A stretch of 40,830 nucleotides of DNA from Elusimicrobiota bacterium (GTDB lineage Bacteria; Elusimicrobiota; Elusimicrobia; Elusimicrobiales; UBA9959), in NCBI GenBank assembly GCA_016207645.1, contig JACQPH010000135.1, positions 1-40,830 of the forward strand. The letters run 5' to 3'. Positions 8,722 to 16,050 of this stretch are shown here, piece by piece (within the stretch, counting starts at the first letter, position 1; every line of letters starts with the position of its first letter). Under the pieces are notes generated by a model. It saw only the letters and a program-made list of their open reading frames with translations, was not told the origin of the DNA and did no database searches. The position numbers and the translations under genes are program-made.

Positions 8722-9843
8722 TCACCAGATTATCATCAGTTTCCCGGCTTTGACATTGGAGCCTGAAATGATCCGCCAGATATAGACGTCGCTGCGGACC
8801 TTCTCGCCCGCGGAATTCCTAACGTCCCACTTTATCTCCGCCGAAGCGGGGTTCTCGATGGGGAGCTTCTTTACGAGCTGCCCGTCCAGCGTGTAGATCT
8901 CTATGCGGCCGACCTGCGGCAGGCCCGTGAAGGTTATTCCCGCGGCGGCGGTCCCGGTTTTGCCCGCGCCGATCCCGGCGGCGCCGCCGTTAGGACGGAA
9001 CGGTACCGGGTAGGCGTGGGCGTTCTTCACGGAATCGTCCACCGTGGCGATGATGGCGAAGACGCCGGGTTCCAGGAGCGGGATGGTTATAGTGCGGGCG
9101 GCGTCGTCCAGCCCGGACGGCGGTAGTTTGACCCACATGTCCCGGTCCTCGTCCAGCCCCCAGACCCGGGCGGTGTCGGCCCTCACCGGCGGATTCGAGC
9201 CGTCGATGATGCCGTCGCCATTGTCATCCCGGTAAGCCAGGGTCAGGTAGCCCGGCTTCTTGAAGGGCTCGTTCCAGGAACCCTGTTCGTCGAAAATATA
9301 GGTCTCGGTGATGTTCCCGGTGAGCGGCAGCGCCCAGGCGCCCTCGTTGGTCGCCATGCGGGAATTCGCCAGGTCTATTTTACCCTGGTCCACGGAGATC
9401 TGCGTGGAACCGGCGTTCTTATTGAGCACTATGTCGAACATCTCCATTTCGATCGAGCCGGAAGGCAGCGTGAGGGAGGAATTGCTGCCGGGAAGGGCCA
9501 GCGTGGTGGCGAGGCTTCTCTGGTAGGTGAGGTGCGGCGGGTTGTAAAAGCCGGCCCGGTCCGTATATGCCCCGCCGCCGCGCAGACTGGCGTCGGGCGG
9601 CAGCACGGGCTGGGCGGCGGCCCCTTTAGAGGCGTATTCCCCGCCGGAGAGCACCGAGCCGCCGGCTACGCCGGCGGAATAGGAGGCGAGCTGATATTCC
9701 CCCCCCGCGCTCGCGGCGAAAAGGCCGGCCGCGGGAGAGAGAACGGCGCACAGGCACAGAAAAAACGCCGGCGCATTCTCCCGGAAAATGCCGCGCGCTC
9801 CGCTCACCCCGTCCAGCTCAAACGCCGTGTCGCCTTCGCTCAT
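8722..9843 (-). CDS. Exported protein with FlgD-like C-terminal Ig/sorting-type domain
   Basis: This is a 373-residue protein if it starts at ATG 9843 (MSEGDTAFELDG). A GTG at 9807 would put a cleaner signal peptide (AFFLCLCAVLSPAAGLFA) close to the N-terminus and leave a leader downstream of a TATAAT at 9855-9850, so it is a serious alternative. The central region carries an acidic DRDDNGDG-like Ca-binding-type loop (YRDDNGDGIIDG). The last 90 residues (AHAYPVPFRPNGG, then GRIEIYTLDGQLVKKL, SAGEKVRSDVYIWRI and AGKLMIIW) match the FlgD Ig-like or gliding-type C-terminal domain found on many exported proteins. It sits directly upstream of the giant fibre gene, which suggests a shared surface role. 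Function otherwise unknown. Confidence 0.8.
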   Translation of the reverse strand: MSEGDTAFELDGVSGARGIFRENAPAFFLCLCAVLSPAAGLFAASAGGEYQLASYSAGVAGGSVLSGGEYASKGAAAQPVLPPDASLRGGGAYTDRAGFYNPPHLTYQRSLATTLALPGSNSSLTLPSGSIEMEMFDIVLNKNAGSTQISVDQGKIDLANSRMATNEGAWALPLTGNITETYIFDEQGSWNEPFKKPGYLTLAYRDDNGDGIIDGSNPPVRADTARVWGLDEDRDMWVKLPPSGLDDAARTITIPLLEPGVFAIIATVDDSVKNAHAYPVPFRPNGGAAGIGAGKTGTAAAGITFTGLPQVGRIEIYTLDGQLVKKLPIENPASAEIKWDVRNSAGEKVRSDVYIWRIISGSNVKAGKLMIIW

Positions 9844-10027
9844 ATTGATATTATAGAAGAACAATATTGCCGAATCCCGAATAAATGATGAACTTTTTAT
9901 TGCTCAGGGCCGGCCCCCCCTCGTTAATTATATATATCATTGCAGACGAATTGATAAAAGTCAAGGTGATAGATGTTATTTACCAAATGCCGGCGCCCGG
10001 CTTGCGGAAACGGGGCCTGTCAGCGGA

Positions 10028-11119
10028 CTATTTTTTTATCAGGTGGGAGACTATTTCGGAGGCTTTGGCGAGGTGGTCCAGCAGGATATGTTCGTCGTTC
10101 TGCTTCGGGCTGCGGGCGCCTATGCCGAAGCTGACGGCGGCGACGCCCTTTGCGTTCAAGGCGTTGGCTTCGCTGCCGCCTGGCGCCACGACCGGCGCGG
10201 GGGTCAGCCCGGAGTCCCTGAGCGCCCAGTCGGCCAGACGCAGGACTTCCGAACCGGGCGCATGGCGGTATGGCTGGTAGTCCCAGGACCATTTGAACGA
10301 GACAGCTCCTCCCGCGGCCGCGGCGGACCTCTCGAATTCAGCCTTGAAGCCGTCCAGCACGAGGGGCGCTTTGGCGGCATCGGAGACGCGCACCTGCCCC
10401 CTTACAAAAGCCGCCAGCGGGACTATCCCGGTATTGACTCCGCCGGCGATGGTGCCTATGTTGGAAGTGGTTTCCGCGTCGTGCCTGCCCAAAGACAGGG
10501 CGGAGATCGCCTTCGCGGCTATGGTGATGGCGCTGATGCCGCTTTCGGGGCTTAAGGCCGCGTCCGAGGTCCTGCCGAGGATATCCGCCGAGAAGAGGGC
10601 TATGCCGGGAGAAGAGGCGGTGTATGCCCCGGGGTCCAGTTCCGAGCCGAAGACAAAGGCGCAGCGCGATCGCTGCGGCAGGGCCAGGTGTTTAACTCCG
10701 GCCATATTGCCCTTGGCCCGGGTAGTGAAGGCCGCGGTGAAGGGTTTAAGCGGGAGGCCGCTGTGTACCGCGCGCTCGAGCGCGTAGAGGATGGCGGCCA
10801 TGCCGGCCCGGCCGTCCACGCCGAGCGGGCCTTTGCCGCCGGAGGAGATCCGGTCGGCCGTCACCAGCGGCTCCGTCCCGGCGGTCGGGTACAAGGTGTC
10901 CATGTGGGCCGCCAGGGCGAACTCCCCCCCGCCCCCGACTTCGCAGACCACATTGCCGGTGTTGGAGAGCGCGGCGGCCGCGGAACCGTCGACCTGCACC
11001 GGCAGGCCCAGGTTCCTGAGAAAAGAGAGCACATAGTTCGCGACCGGCGCTTCCTTGCCAGGCAGGCCGTCCAGGCGCGCAAGTTCCAGGAACAGGGCCG
11101 TAAGTCTTTTACTCGCCAT
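10028..11119 (-). CDS. M20-family peptidase homologue lacking key active-site residues
   Basis: This 363-residue protein has the M20/PepT-like fold signature. The first metal motif is present (AHMDT, H72 and D74), as is a bridging-Asp region (LGVDGRAG, D102). The dimer-domain segment DAETTSNIGTIAGGVNTGIVP and the GGSEANALNAKG segment are also recognisable. At the place where active relatives have the catalytic EE pair (FTVQEEIGLLGAK-type), the sequence reads FTTRAKGNMAGVKHL. The later Asp ligand appears as Gly (FVFGSELD), and the final His ligand aligns by eye with Lys339 (SPKQNDEH). It is full length with no frame break, so a non-catalytic or altered paralogue is likelier than a decaying gene. 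It begins 6 bp after the pepT stop, in the same operon. Confidence 0.8.
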   Translation of the reverse strand: MASKRLTALFLELARLDGLPGKEAPVANYVLSFLRNLGLPVQVDGSAAAALSNTGNVVCEVGGGGEFALAAHMDTLYPTAGTEPLVTADRISSGGKGPLGVDGRAGMAAILYALERAVHSGLPLKPFTAAFTTRAKGNMAGVKHLALPQRSRCAFVFGSELDPGAYTASSPGIALFSADILGRTSDAALSPESGISAITIAAKAISALSLGRHDAETTSNIGTIAGGVNTGIVPLAAFVRGQVRVSDAAKAPLVLDGFKAEFERSAAAAGGAVSFKWSWDYQPYRHAPGSEVLRLADWALRDSGLTPAPVVAPGGSEANALNAKGVAAVSFGIGARSPKQNDEHILLDHLAKASEIVSHLIKK

Positions 11120-11125
11120 GTGTTT

Positions 11126-12358
11126 TCATTCCGCCCATTTGCGGGCCAGGTTTATCAGGACCTCCGCCGACTTATTCATACCGTCCAGCGAGACCCATTC
11201 GTAGCGGCCGTGGTAGTTGTAGCCGCCGGTAAAGACGTTGGGCGTCGGCAGGCCCATGAAGGAGAGCCGCGCCCCGTCGGTGCCGCCCCGTACGGGCTTC
11301 ACCCGCGGTTCCAGGCCCGCCTGCCTTACCGCCGCGAGCAGCTTGCCCATGACCTCGGGATGCCTGACTATGACTTCCTTCATGTTCCGGTACTGCTCGC
11401 GGAAAGCGAGCTCTATTTTCGCCAGCGGGTACTTCAGCCGCTTGGCGGCCACGATAGCCCCGAGCTGCCTTTCCATGGCCTTCAGTTTCCTCAGGTCATG
11501 CTCGCGGACAATGCCGGAGACTTCCGCCTTCTCCGTACCGCCGGAGATATCCGTGAACATGATAAAGCCCTCGCGCTTCTCGGTGGTCTCGGGGAGCAGG
11601 TTCTCGGGCCAGGAGGCCACGATATCGGCGGCGATGCGGGCGGCGTTGGCCATGGCGTTCTTCGCCGTGCCCGGGTGCACGCTCTTGCCGGTCACCGTCA
11701 GCTTCACGCCGTCGGCGTTGAAATTCTCCTCTTCCACGGCCCCGGCCACGTCGCCGTCGAAGGTGTAGGCGTAATCGGCGCCGAAAGCCTTCACGTTGAA
11801 GAATTTTACGCCCTGGCCGACCTCCTCGTCCGGGGTGAAGCCGAGCTTCAGCGCGCCGTGCCTTATCTCTTTTTGCTTCAGCAGGTATTCCGCCGCCGTC
11901 ACGATGACGGCTATCCCGGCCTTGTCGTCGGCGCCGAGCAGGGTATCGCCGGAGGCGGTGACGATGTCCTCTCCTTTGCAGCGGGCCAGCTCCGGGCAGT
12001 TCTTTATATTCAATACGACCCCGTGCTTGCGGCTGATCACGATGTCGCCGCCTTTCCAGGCCTTGTGGACCCGCGGCTTAACGTTCCTGCCGGAGGCGGC
12101 GGGCGAAGTGTCCATGTGCGCGAGCAGGCCTATGACCGGCTTCCGGCTTTTTACGGTGGCCGGTATTTCGGCCGTCACATAGCCGTGTTTATCCAGCCTG
12201 ACCTTCTTTGCCCCTATGGCTTTCAGCTCCGCGGCCAACATCCTCGCTAACACGAACTGCTTCCTGGTCGACGGGAAAGCCGGCGAGTTCTCATCGCTCT
12301 GGGTGTCGACTTTGACATAGCGCGCGAAGCGCTTATAGATGGCGTTCTTCAGGTCCAT
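11126..12358 (-). CDS. pepT: Peptidase T (tripeptide aminopeptidase)
   Basis: PepT is a cytosolic two-zinc M20B exopeptidase that removes N-terminal residues from tripeptides. The 410-residue length is normal for the family. All expected active-site residues are visible: H81 and D83 in AHMDT, D144 in LGADDKAG, the catalytic pair E178-E179 in FTPDEEVGQG, D201 in YTFDGD, dimer-domain H228 in VHPGTAKNAM, and H383 near the end (GGYNYHGRYEW). ATG 12358 has a GGAGG ribosome site just upstream. The degenerate M20 gene follows 6 bp downstream. It diverges from the DUF47 gene across an 87-bp AT-rich gap that must contain both promoters. Confidence 0.95.
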   Translation of the reverse strand: MDLKNAIYKRFARYVKVDTQSDENSPAFPSTRKQFVLARMLAAELKAIGAKKVRLDKHGYVTAEIPATVKSRKPVIGLLAHMDTSPAASGRNVKPRVHKAWKGGDIVISRKHGVVLNIKNCPELARCKGEDIVTASGDTLLGADDKAGIAVIVTAAEYLLKQKEIRHGALKLGFTPDEEVGQGVKFFNVKAFGADYAYTFDGDVAGAVEEENFNADGVKLTVTGKSVHPGTAKNAMANAARIAADIVASWPENLLPETTEKREGFIMFTDISGGTEKAEVSGIVREHDLRKLKAMERQLGAIVAAKRLKYPLAKIELAFREQYRNMKEVIVRHPEVMGKLLAAVRQAGLEPRVKPVRGGTDGARLSFMGLPTPNVFTGGYNYHGRYEWVSLDGMNKSAEVLINLARKWAE

Positions 12359-12384
12359 GGAGCCTCCGTATATTCAGCGGACTG

Positions 12385-12415
12385 TTAGCCGGGAAATCCT
12401 CAAAAAGGATATAAT
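12385..12415 (+). promoter_or_regulatory. Putative promoter for the DUF47 gene
   Basis: A perfect TATAAT lies at 12410-12415 in an AT-rich patch, with a weak -35-like TTAGCC at 12385-12390 (19-bp spacer). It is 31 bp upstream of ATG 12446, which has an AAGGAG ribosome site. The same gap must also serve the divergent pepT gene. Confidence 0.45.
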
Positions 12416-12445
12416 TAAAACATCCAGGGGTTCAAGGAGAGCGCA

Positions 12446-13072
12446 ATGGCCATAAACTTCATGCCGAGAGAGGTCAAATTCTTCGACTTCCTCAATTTGC
12501 AGTCGGAGAACATCGTCAGGACGGCCGACGCTTTCCTGCGCGCCGTGAAGAAAGGCTGTTTCGACGAGGCGACCGTCAAGACGATCAAGGACCTGGAGCA
12601 TGAAGGGGACACCCTCACCCACGAAATAGTGGATATGCTCAACCGCACTTTCATAACCCCCATCGACCGCGAGGACATCTACGCGCTGGCCAACACGCTC
12701 GACGACATCGTGGATATGATAAATTCCATGTCCAACCGCATAAGGCTCTACAAGCTCGACGCCGCCGAGGAACACCTGGTCCAGTTCGCCGACACCATAC
12801 ACCAGTCCGCCCAGGCCCTGGCCAACGCCGTCAAGCATATCCACGACACCAAGCGCGCGCGCCGCGTGCTCGACCATTGCATCGAGGTCCACCGGCTGGA
12901 AAATGTCGGGGACCAGCTGCGCGAAAAAGCCATCAGCCGCCTCTTCGAGACGGAGAAAGACCCTATCAGGGTGATCAAGTGGAAGGAGATCTACGAAGTG
13001 GCCGAAGGGACTTTGGACACCTGTGAACACGTGGCCAAGGTCATCGAGGCCATACTGGTCAAGCACGGCTGA
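12446..13072 (+). CDS. DUF47 / PhoU-like protein
   Basis: This 208-residue, almost wholly helical cytosolic protein belongs to the DUF47 family (YkaA or Pit-accessory type, PhoU-like four-helix bundles). Recognisable segments are FFDFLNLQSENI at the start, LEHEGDTLTHEIVDMLNRTFITPIDREDIYAL, LDDIVDMI, and the repeat-like second half VHRLENVGDQLREKAI and WKEIYEVAEGTLDTCEHVA. The E..GD and ED..L patterns are those that bind metal clusters in PhoU proteins. Such proteins usually sit beside a Pit-type phosphate transporter, but none is next to it here. AAGGAG precedes the ATG. The gene converges on the flavoprotein with only 6 bp between the stops. Confidence 0.9.
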   Translation: MAINFMPREVKFFDFLNLQSENIVRTADAFLRAVKKGCFDEATVKTIKDLEHEGDTLTHEIVDMLNRTFITPIDREDIYALANTLDDIVDMINSMSNRIRLYKLDAAEEHLVQFADTIHQSAQALANAVKHIHDTKRARRVLDHCIEVHRLENVGDQLREKAISRLFETEKDPIRVIKWKEIYEVAEGTLDTCEHVAKVIEAILVKHG

Positions 13073-13078
13073 GACCGG

Positions 13079-14335
13079 CTATTTCTTCGCGGCCGCCCGG
13101 CCGGCCAGGATGCCCGAAGTCCAGGCCAGGTGCAGGTTGTAGCCGCCGGAGTCCCCGTCCAGGTCCAGCAGCTCCCCGGCGATATAGAGCCCCTTTACTT
13201 TTTTCGAGGCGAAACTGGCCGGGTCCACTTCGGAGAGCGCGCAGCCGCCGGCCGTGGCCATGGCGTCCTCGAAACCGAGCGAGCCGGCGACTTCCAGCGT
13301 AAAGGATCTAAGGGCGGCCGTCAATGCCGCCGGGCAGTCGGCGGGGACCGCGGAACTCCAGGTTATCCCGGCCCTGGCCGCCGCGGCCCTGACTACCTTT
13401 TCATTATGCAGGCCGCAGGCGAAATGCGGGAAGGCCCGGCCGGCGAAAGCGGCCGCCCTTTCCCGCAGCAGCTTCCCCAGTTCGGCCGGCTTATAGTCCG
13501 GCATAAGGTCCGCTTCTATGAAGGCGGGCCCTTCCCGGAGCGCCGCGAGAGCGGCCCGGCTCAGGTCGAGGACGGCCGGGCCGGAGACGCCGTAGGAGGT
13601 GAACAGCAGCTCGCCGGCCGACTCCGCCCTGGTCCGCCCGCCCGCGACGAGCTTCAGGGCGGTTTCCAGCCTTACTCCGTCGAGTTCCCGCAGCTGCTCC
13701 CCTTTTGCCCTGAGCGGCACTATGGACGGTGAGAGTTCAGAAACCGTATGGCCGAGGGAAGCTAATAGGCCATAGCCGCCGGAACCTCCTCCTATCTGGG
13801 GGTAACAGGCTCCGCCGGCGGCGAGGATGACGCGCGCGGCGCGATAAACCGTTCTTTCGCCCGCGGTCGTACTCTTCTCCCACTTGGGCCTGACCTTCAC
13901 GGCCTCGACCGAGAAGCCGGCCTTGTCCGCCGTGACGGAGACGGCTTCGGTCAGGGTCCGCACCGGGACGTTCAGGAAGTCCAGCTCGTGGAGAAGCACG
14001 TTCACCACGTCCTGGGCCTTCAGCGACCTGGGGAAAAGGCGGCCTTTTTCCCCTTCGACCCAGAGCAGGCCCAGCTTTCCGAAAAATGAAAGGATCTCGG
14101 CGGGCGGCAGCGCGGAGAAAGTTTTTTTAAGGAAGGCCGGCGAGGCGGGGTGGTAGGAGGCCGGCGTTACTTTCAGGTTCGTGAAATTGCATTTGCCGGA
14201 GCCGGTGGACAGTATCTTGCGTCCGGGCACATGGTTCTTCTCCAGCACCAGCACGGAAGCCCCGGCGCGGGAGGCTTCGACCGCGGCGGCCAGTCCGGAG
14301 GCCCCGGCCCCGATTATTATTATATCGCAAGTCAC
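13079..14335 (-). CDS. BaiN/HI0933-family FAD-dependent oxidoreductase
   Basis: This 418-residue flavoprotein has an N-terminal Rossmann dinucleotide site (IIIGAGASGLAAAVEASRAG), the family motif GRKILSTGSGKCNFTN, a middle ILAAGGACYPQIGGGSGGYG segment, and the C-terminal FAD-closing motif AGELLDLDGDSGGYNLHLAW. Together these place it in the HI0933/YhiN/BaiN family of NAD(P)/FAD-dependent oxidoreductases. Substrates of most members are unknown, and BaiN itself acts on bile acids in gut clostridia, so the name should not be taken as a function here. The start is GTG at 14335, with only a weak AGG about 10 bases upstream. It lies downstream of the aldolase gene beyond a REP-like hairpin pair, so it may be transcribed separately. 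Confidence 0.9.
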   Translation of the reverse strand: MTCDIIIIGAGASGLAAAVEASRAGASVLVLEKNHVPGRKILSTGSGKCNFTNLKVTPASYHPASPAFLKKTFSALPPAEILSFFGKLGLLWVEGEKGRLFPRSLKAQDVVNVLLHELDFLNVPVRTLTEAVSVTADKAGFSVEAVKVRPKWEKSTTAGERTVYRAARVILAAGGACYPQIGGGSGGYGLLASLGHTVSELSPSIVPLRAKGEQLRELDGVRLETALKLVAGGRTRAESAGELLFTSYGVSGPAVLDLSRAALAALREGPAFIEADLMPDYKPAELGKLLRERAAAFAGRAFPHFACGLHNEKVVRAAAARAGITWSSAVPADCPAALTAALRSFTLEVAGSLGFEDAMATAGGCALSEVDPASFASKKVKGLYIAGELLDLDGDSGGYNLHLAWTSGILAGRAAAKK

Positions 14336-14361
14336 AATTGGGAAACCTGCTATCCTGCAGA

Positions 14362-14453
14362 CTTCCTCCCCCCTGGCGGGGGAGGATCGAGGTGGGGGTC
14401 GATAGAGCGCCCTTACCCCCCATCCTGGCCTTCCACCACAAGGGGGGAAGGAA
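14362..14453. repeat. REP-like inverted hairpin pair between aldolase and flavoprotein genes
   Basis: The first half (14364-14386) is a perfect 9-bp stem, TCCTCCCCC with GGGGGAGGA, around a 5-base loop, followed by GAGGTGGGGGT. The second half is a similar unit in opposite orientation: CTTCC/GGAAG stem at 14430-14450 on the minus strand, followed by a GGGGGGT tail. The G-rich tails face each other at about 14391-14423. This head-to-head layout resembles REP doublets (REPINs) spread by RAYT-type transposases. It may also act as a transcript end or stabiliser for the minus-strand aldolase mRNA. No RAYT gene is in the window. Confidence 0.65.
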
Positions 14454-14462
14454 CTCCTGGTC

Positions 14463-15458
14463 TTATACCCTGCCGGCCGAGCCGAGCACGGTCTGGTTCT
14501 TGTCCATGTACATCTTTATCAGCTCCTCGCGGGCCGGGCCGAGGTACTTGCGCGGGTCGAATTCGGCCGGCTTCTCGGCGAAGACCTTGCGGATGACGGC
14601 CGTCATCACCAGGCGCCCGTCGGAGTCGATGTTGATCTTGCAGACGGCCGACTTGGCGGCCTTGCGCAGCTGCTCGGCCGGCACGCCCACGGCGTTCTCC
14701 ATCCTGCCGCCGTACTTGTTGATCATGTCGATATAGCCGGTCAGCACGGAGGAGGCCCCGTGCAGCACTATCGGGAAGCCGGGGATGCGGCGCTCGCACT
14801 CCGCCAGGATATCGAAGCGCAGCGGCGGCACGCTCTCGCCGGGCTTCACCTTGAACTTGTAGGCTCCGTGGCTGGTGCCGATGGAGATGGCCAGCGAGTC
14901 CACGCCGGTGCGCTTCACGAAGTCCTCGACCTGGGCGGGGTCGGTGTAGTTGGAATGCTCGTGGGAGACCTCGTCCTCGATGCCGGCCAGCACGCCGAGC
15001 TCGCCTTCCACGGTCACGTCGTACCGGTGAGCGTAGTCCACCACCTGCTTCGTCAGTTTGATGTTCTCCTCGTAGGGCAGGTGGGAGGCGTCTATCATGA
15101 CGGAGGAGAAGCCGTTCTCTATGCAGGATTTGCACAGCTCGAAGGAATCGCCGTGGTCGAGGTGCAGGGCCACGGGCACGGGGCCCTCCTTCATCTGCTT
15201 TATCATCTCCATCGCGCCCATGGCCATCCAGCGCAGGAGCGTGGCGTTGGCGTAGTCGCGGGCGCCCTTGGAGAGCTGGAGTATCACCGGGGAGCGGGAC
15301 CGCACGCAGGCGGTCAGGATAGCCTGGAGCTGTTCCATGTTGTTGAAATTATAAGCCGGCACGGCGTAGCCGTCCTTCATCGCGGCCTTGAACATCTCGC
15401 GCGTGTTGACGAACCCCAGTTCCCTGTAAGACACTGCTTTTGTGGCGGTAGTGGTCAT
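14463..15458 (-). CDS. fba: Class II fructose-bisphosphate aldolase
   Basis: This is a zinc-dependent aldolase that cleaves fructose 1,6-bisphosphate to glyceraldehyde 3-phosphate and dihydroxyacetone phosphate in glycolysis, or runs the reverse in gluconeogenesis. Of two in-frame ATGs, 15458 is chosen because GGAGG sits 6 bases upstream of it; the upstream ATG at 15470 overlaps that ribosome site. The protein is then 331 residues. Visible family features are the catalytic/metal motif HLDHGDS (D101, H102), E152 in VEGELG, H197 in IGTSHGAYKF, H233 in LHGASS, and the phosphate-binding NINIDSD-type segment (KINIDSD). A promoter lies directly upstream. Confidence 0.95.
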   Translation of the reverse strand: MTTTATKAVSYRELGFVNTREMFKAAMKDGYAVPAYNFNNMEQLQAILTACVRSRSPVILQLSKGARDYANATLLRWMAMGAMEMIKQMKEGPVPVALHLDHGDSFELCKSCIENGFSSVMIDASHLPYEENIKLTKQVVDYAHRYDVTVEGELGVLAGIEDEVSHEHSNYTDPAQVEDFVKRTGVDSLAISIGTSHGAYKFKVKPGESVPPLRFDILAECERRIPGFPIVLHGASSVLTGYIDMINKYGGRMENAVGVPAEQLRKAAKSAVCKINIDSDGRLVMTAVIRKVFAEKPAEFDPRKYLGPAREELIKMYMDKNQTVLGSAGRV

Positions 15459-15487
15459 GGTATCCTCCATTCTGGCTCTCTTAAAGC

Positions 15488-15516
15488 ATTATATTAATTA
15501 ATAGGAACGATACAAA
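15488..15516 (-). promoter_or_regulatory. Promoter for the aldolase gene
   Basis: On the minus strand, TTTGTA (15516-15511) and a perfect TATAAT (15493-15488) are separated by exactly 17 bp. The expected start of transcription would be near 15481, about 23 bases before ATG 15458. Its -35 box is one base from the -35 box of the divergent DUF296/era promoter. Confidence 0.6.
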
Positions 15517-15517
15517 C

Positions 15518-15547
15518 TTACCAGTGCATAGGGTAATTTGCTAAAAT
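15518..15547 (+). promoter_or_regulatory. Promoter for the DUF296-era unit
   Basis: TTACCA (15518-15523) and TAAAAT (15542-15547) are separated by 18 bp, followed by a leader of about 45 bases to ATG 15601. It lies back to back with the aldolase promoter, so the two polymerase sites would compete for the same face of DNA. Confidence 0.5.
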
Positions 15548-15600
15548 ATAGTTCTGCCGCAACACTGCGCGGGGTTACACTGGACGGGGACGGAGGGAAC

Positions 15601-16050
15601 ATGCAAACTCAGGAAAAGCCTTATCTTACCGGCAGGACTTTCTTATTCAGCATCTACAAGGGGGAGGACCTGCTGCAGGCCATACAGTATTTCTGCCACC
15701 ACCACCAGGTGCGCTGCGGGATGATAAGCGCGATAGGCGCCGTAGAGCGGGCGGCCTTCACGATCTACGACCAGAAGGCCAAGAAATACCACAAGGTGAA
15801 CATCGAGAAGGAACTCGAGATCCTCTCGCTCACCGGCAACGTCAGCCTGTTCGACGATAAGCCGATGGTGCACGCCCACGCGATGTTCTCCGATTTCGAA
15901 GGGAAGGCTTTTGGCGGCCACCTCGTGGCCGGCACCAGGGTCTTCAGCTGCGAGGTCTACATCCAGGAGCTCACGGGCGATATCAAGGTGCGCAAGCTGG
16001 AGAAAGCTACCCAACTGCCGCTCTGGTCCAACCCGGTCTGCCTTAAATGA
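15601..16050 (+). CDS. DUF296 / PPC-domain protein
   Basis: This 149-residue protein is a stand-alone PPC (DUF296) domain. Visible features are RTFLFSIYKGEDLLQAIQYF, the core GMISAIGAVERAAFTIYD, LEILSLTGNVSLFDDKPMVHAHAMFSD, and FGGHLVAGTRVFSCEVYI. The H-x-H and GGH segments are the usual conserved surface of bacterial PPC proteins, which form trimers; in plants the domain accompanies AT-hook DNA-binding motifs, but no AT-hook is present here. The molecular role of bacterial members is mostly unknown. ATG 15601 has a GGAGG site 6 bases upstream. The stop overlaps the era start (ATGA), indicating translational coupling. Confidence 0.88.
   Translation: MQTQEKPYLTGRTFLFSIYKGEDLLQAIQYFCHHHQVRCGMISAIGAVERAAFTIYDQKAKKYHKVNIEKELEILSLTGNVSLFDDKPMVHAHAMFSDFEGKAFGGHLVAGTRVFSCEVYIQELTGDIKVRKLEKATQLPLWSNPVCLK

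Noticed and set aside
137-8785. Many plus-strand open frames across the first 8.7 kb
   Set aside because: They are shadows of the minus-strand fibre gene. Their residues lack family signals, while the minus frame shows consistent repeats, a signal peptide and a DUF1566-like domain.
9923-9958. TTGACT with AT-rich TATATATAAT as a promoter for the FlgD-like gene
   Set aside because: The spacing to the nearest TATAAT is about 26 bp, too long for a standard promoter. The AT-rich patch may still matter but is not supported as a site.
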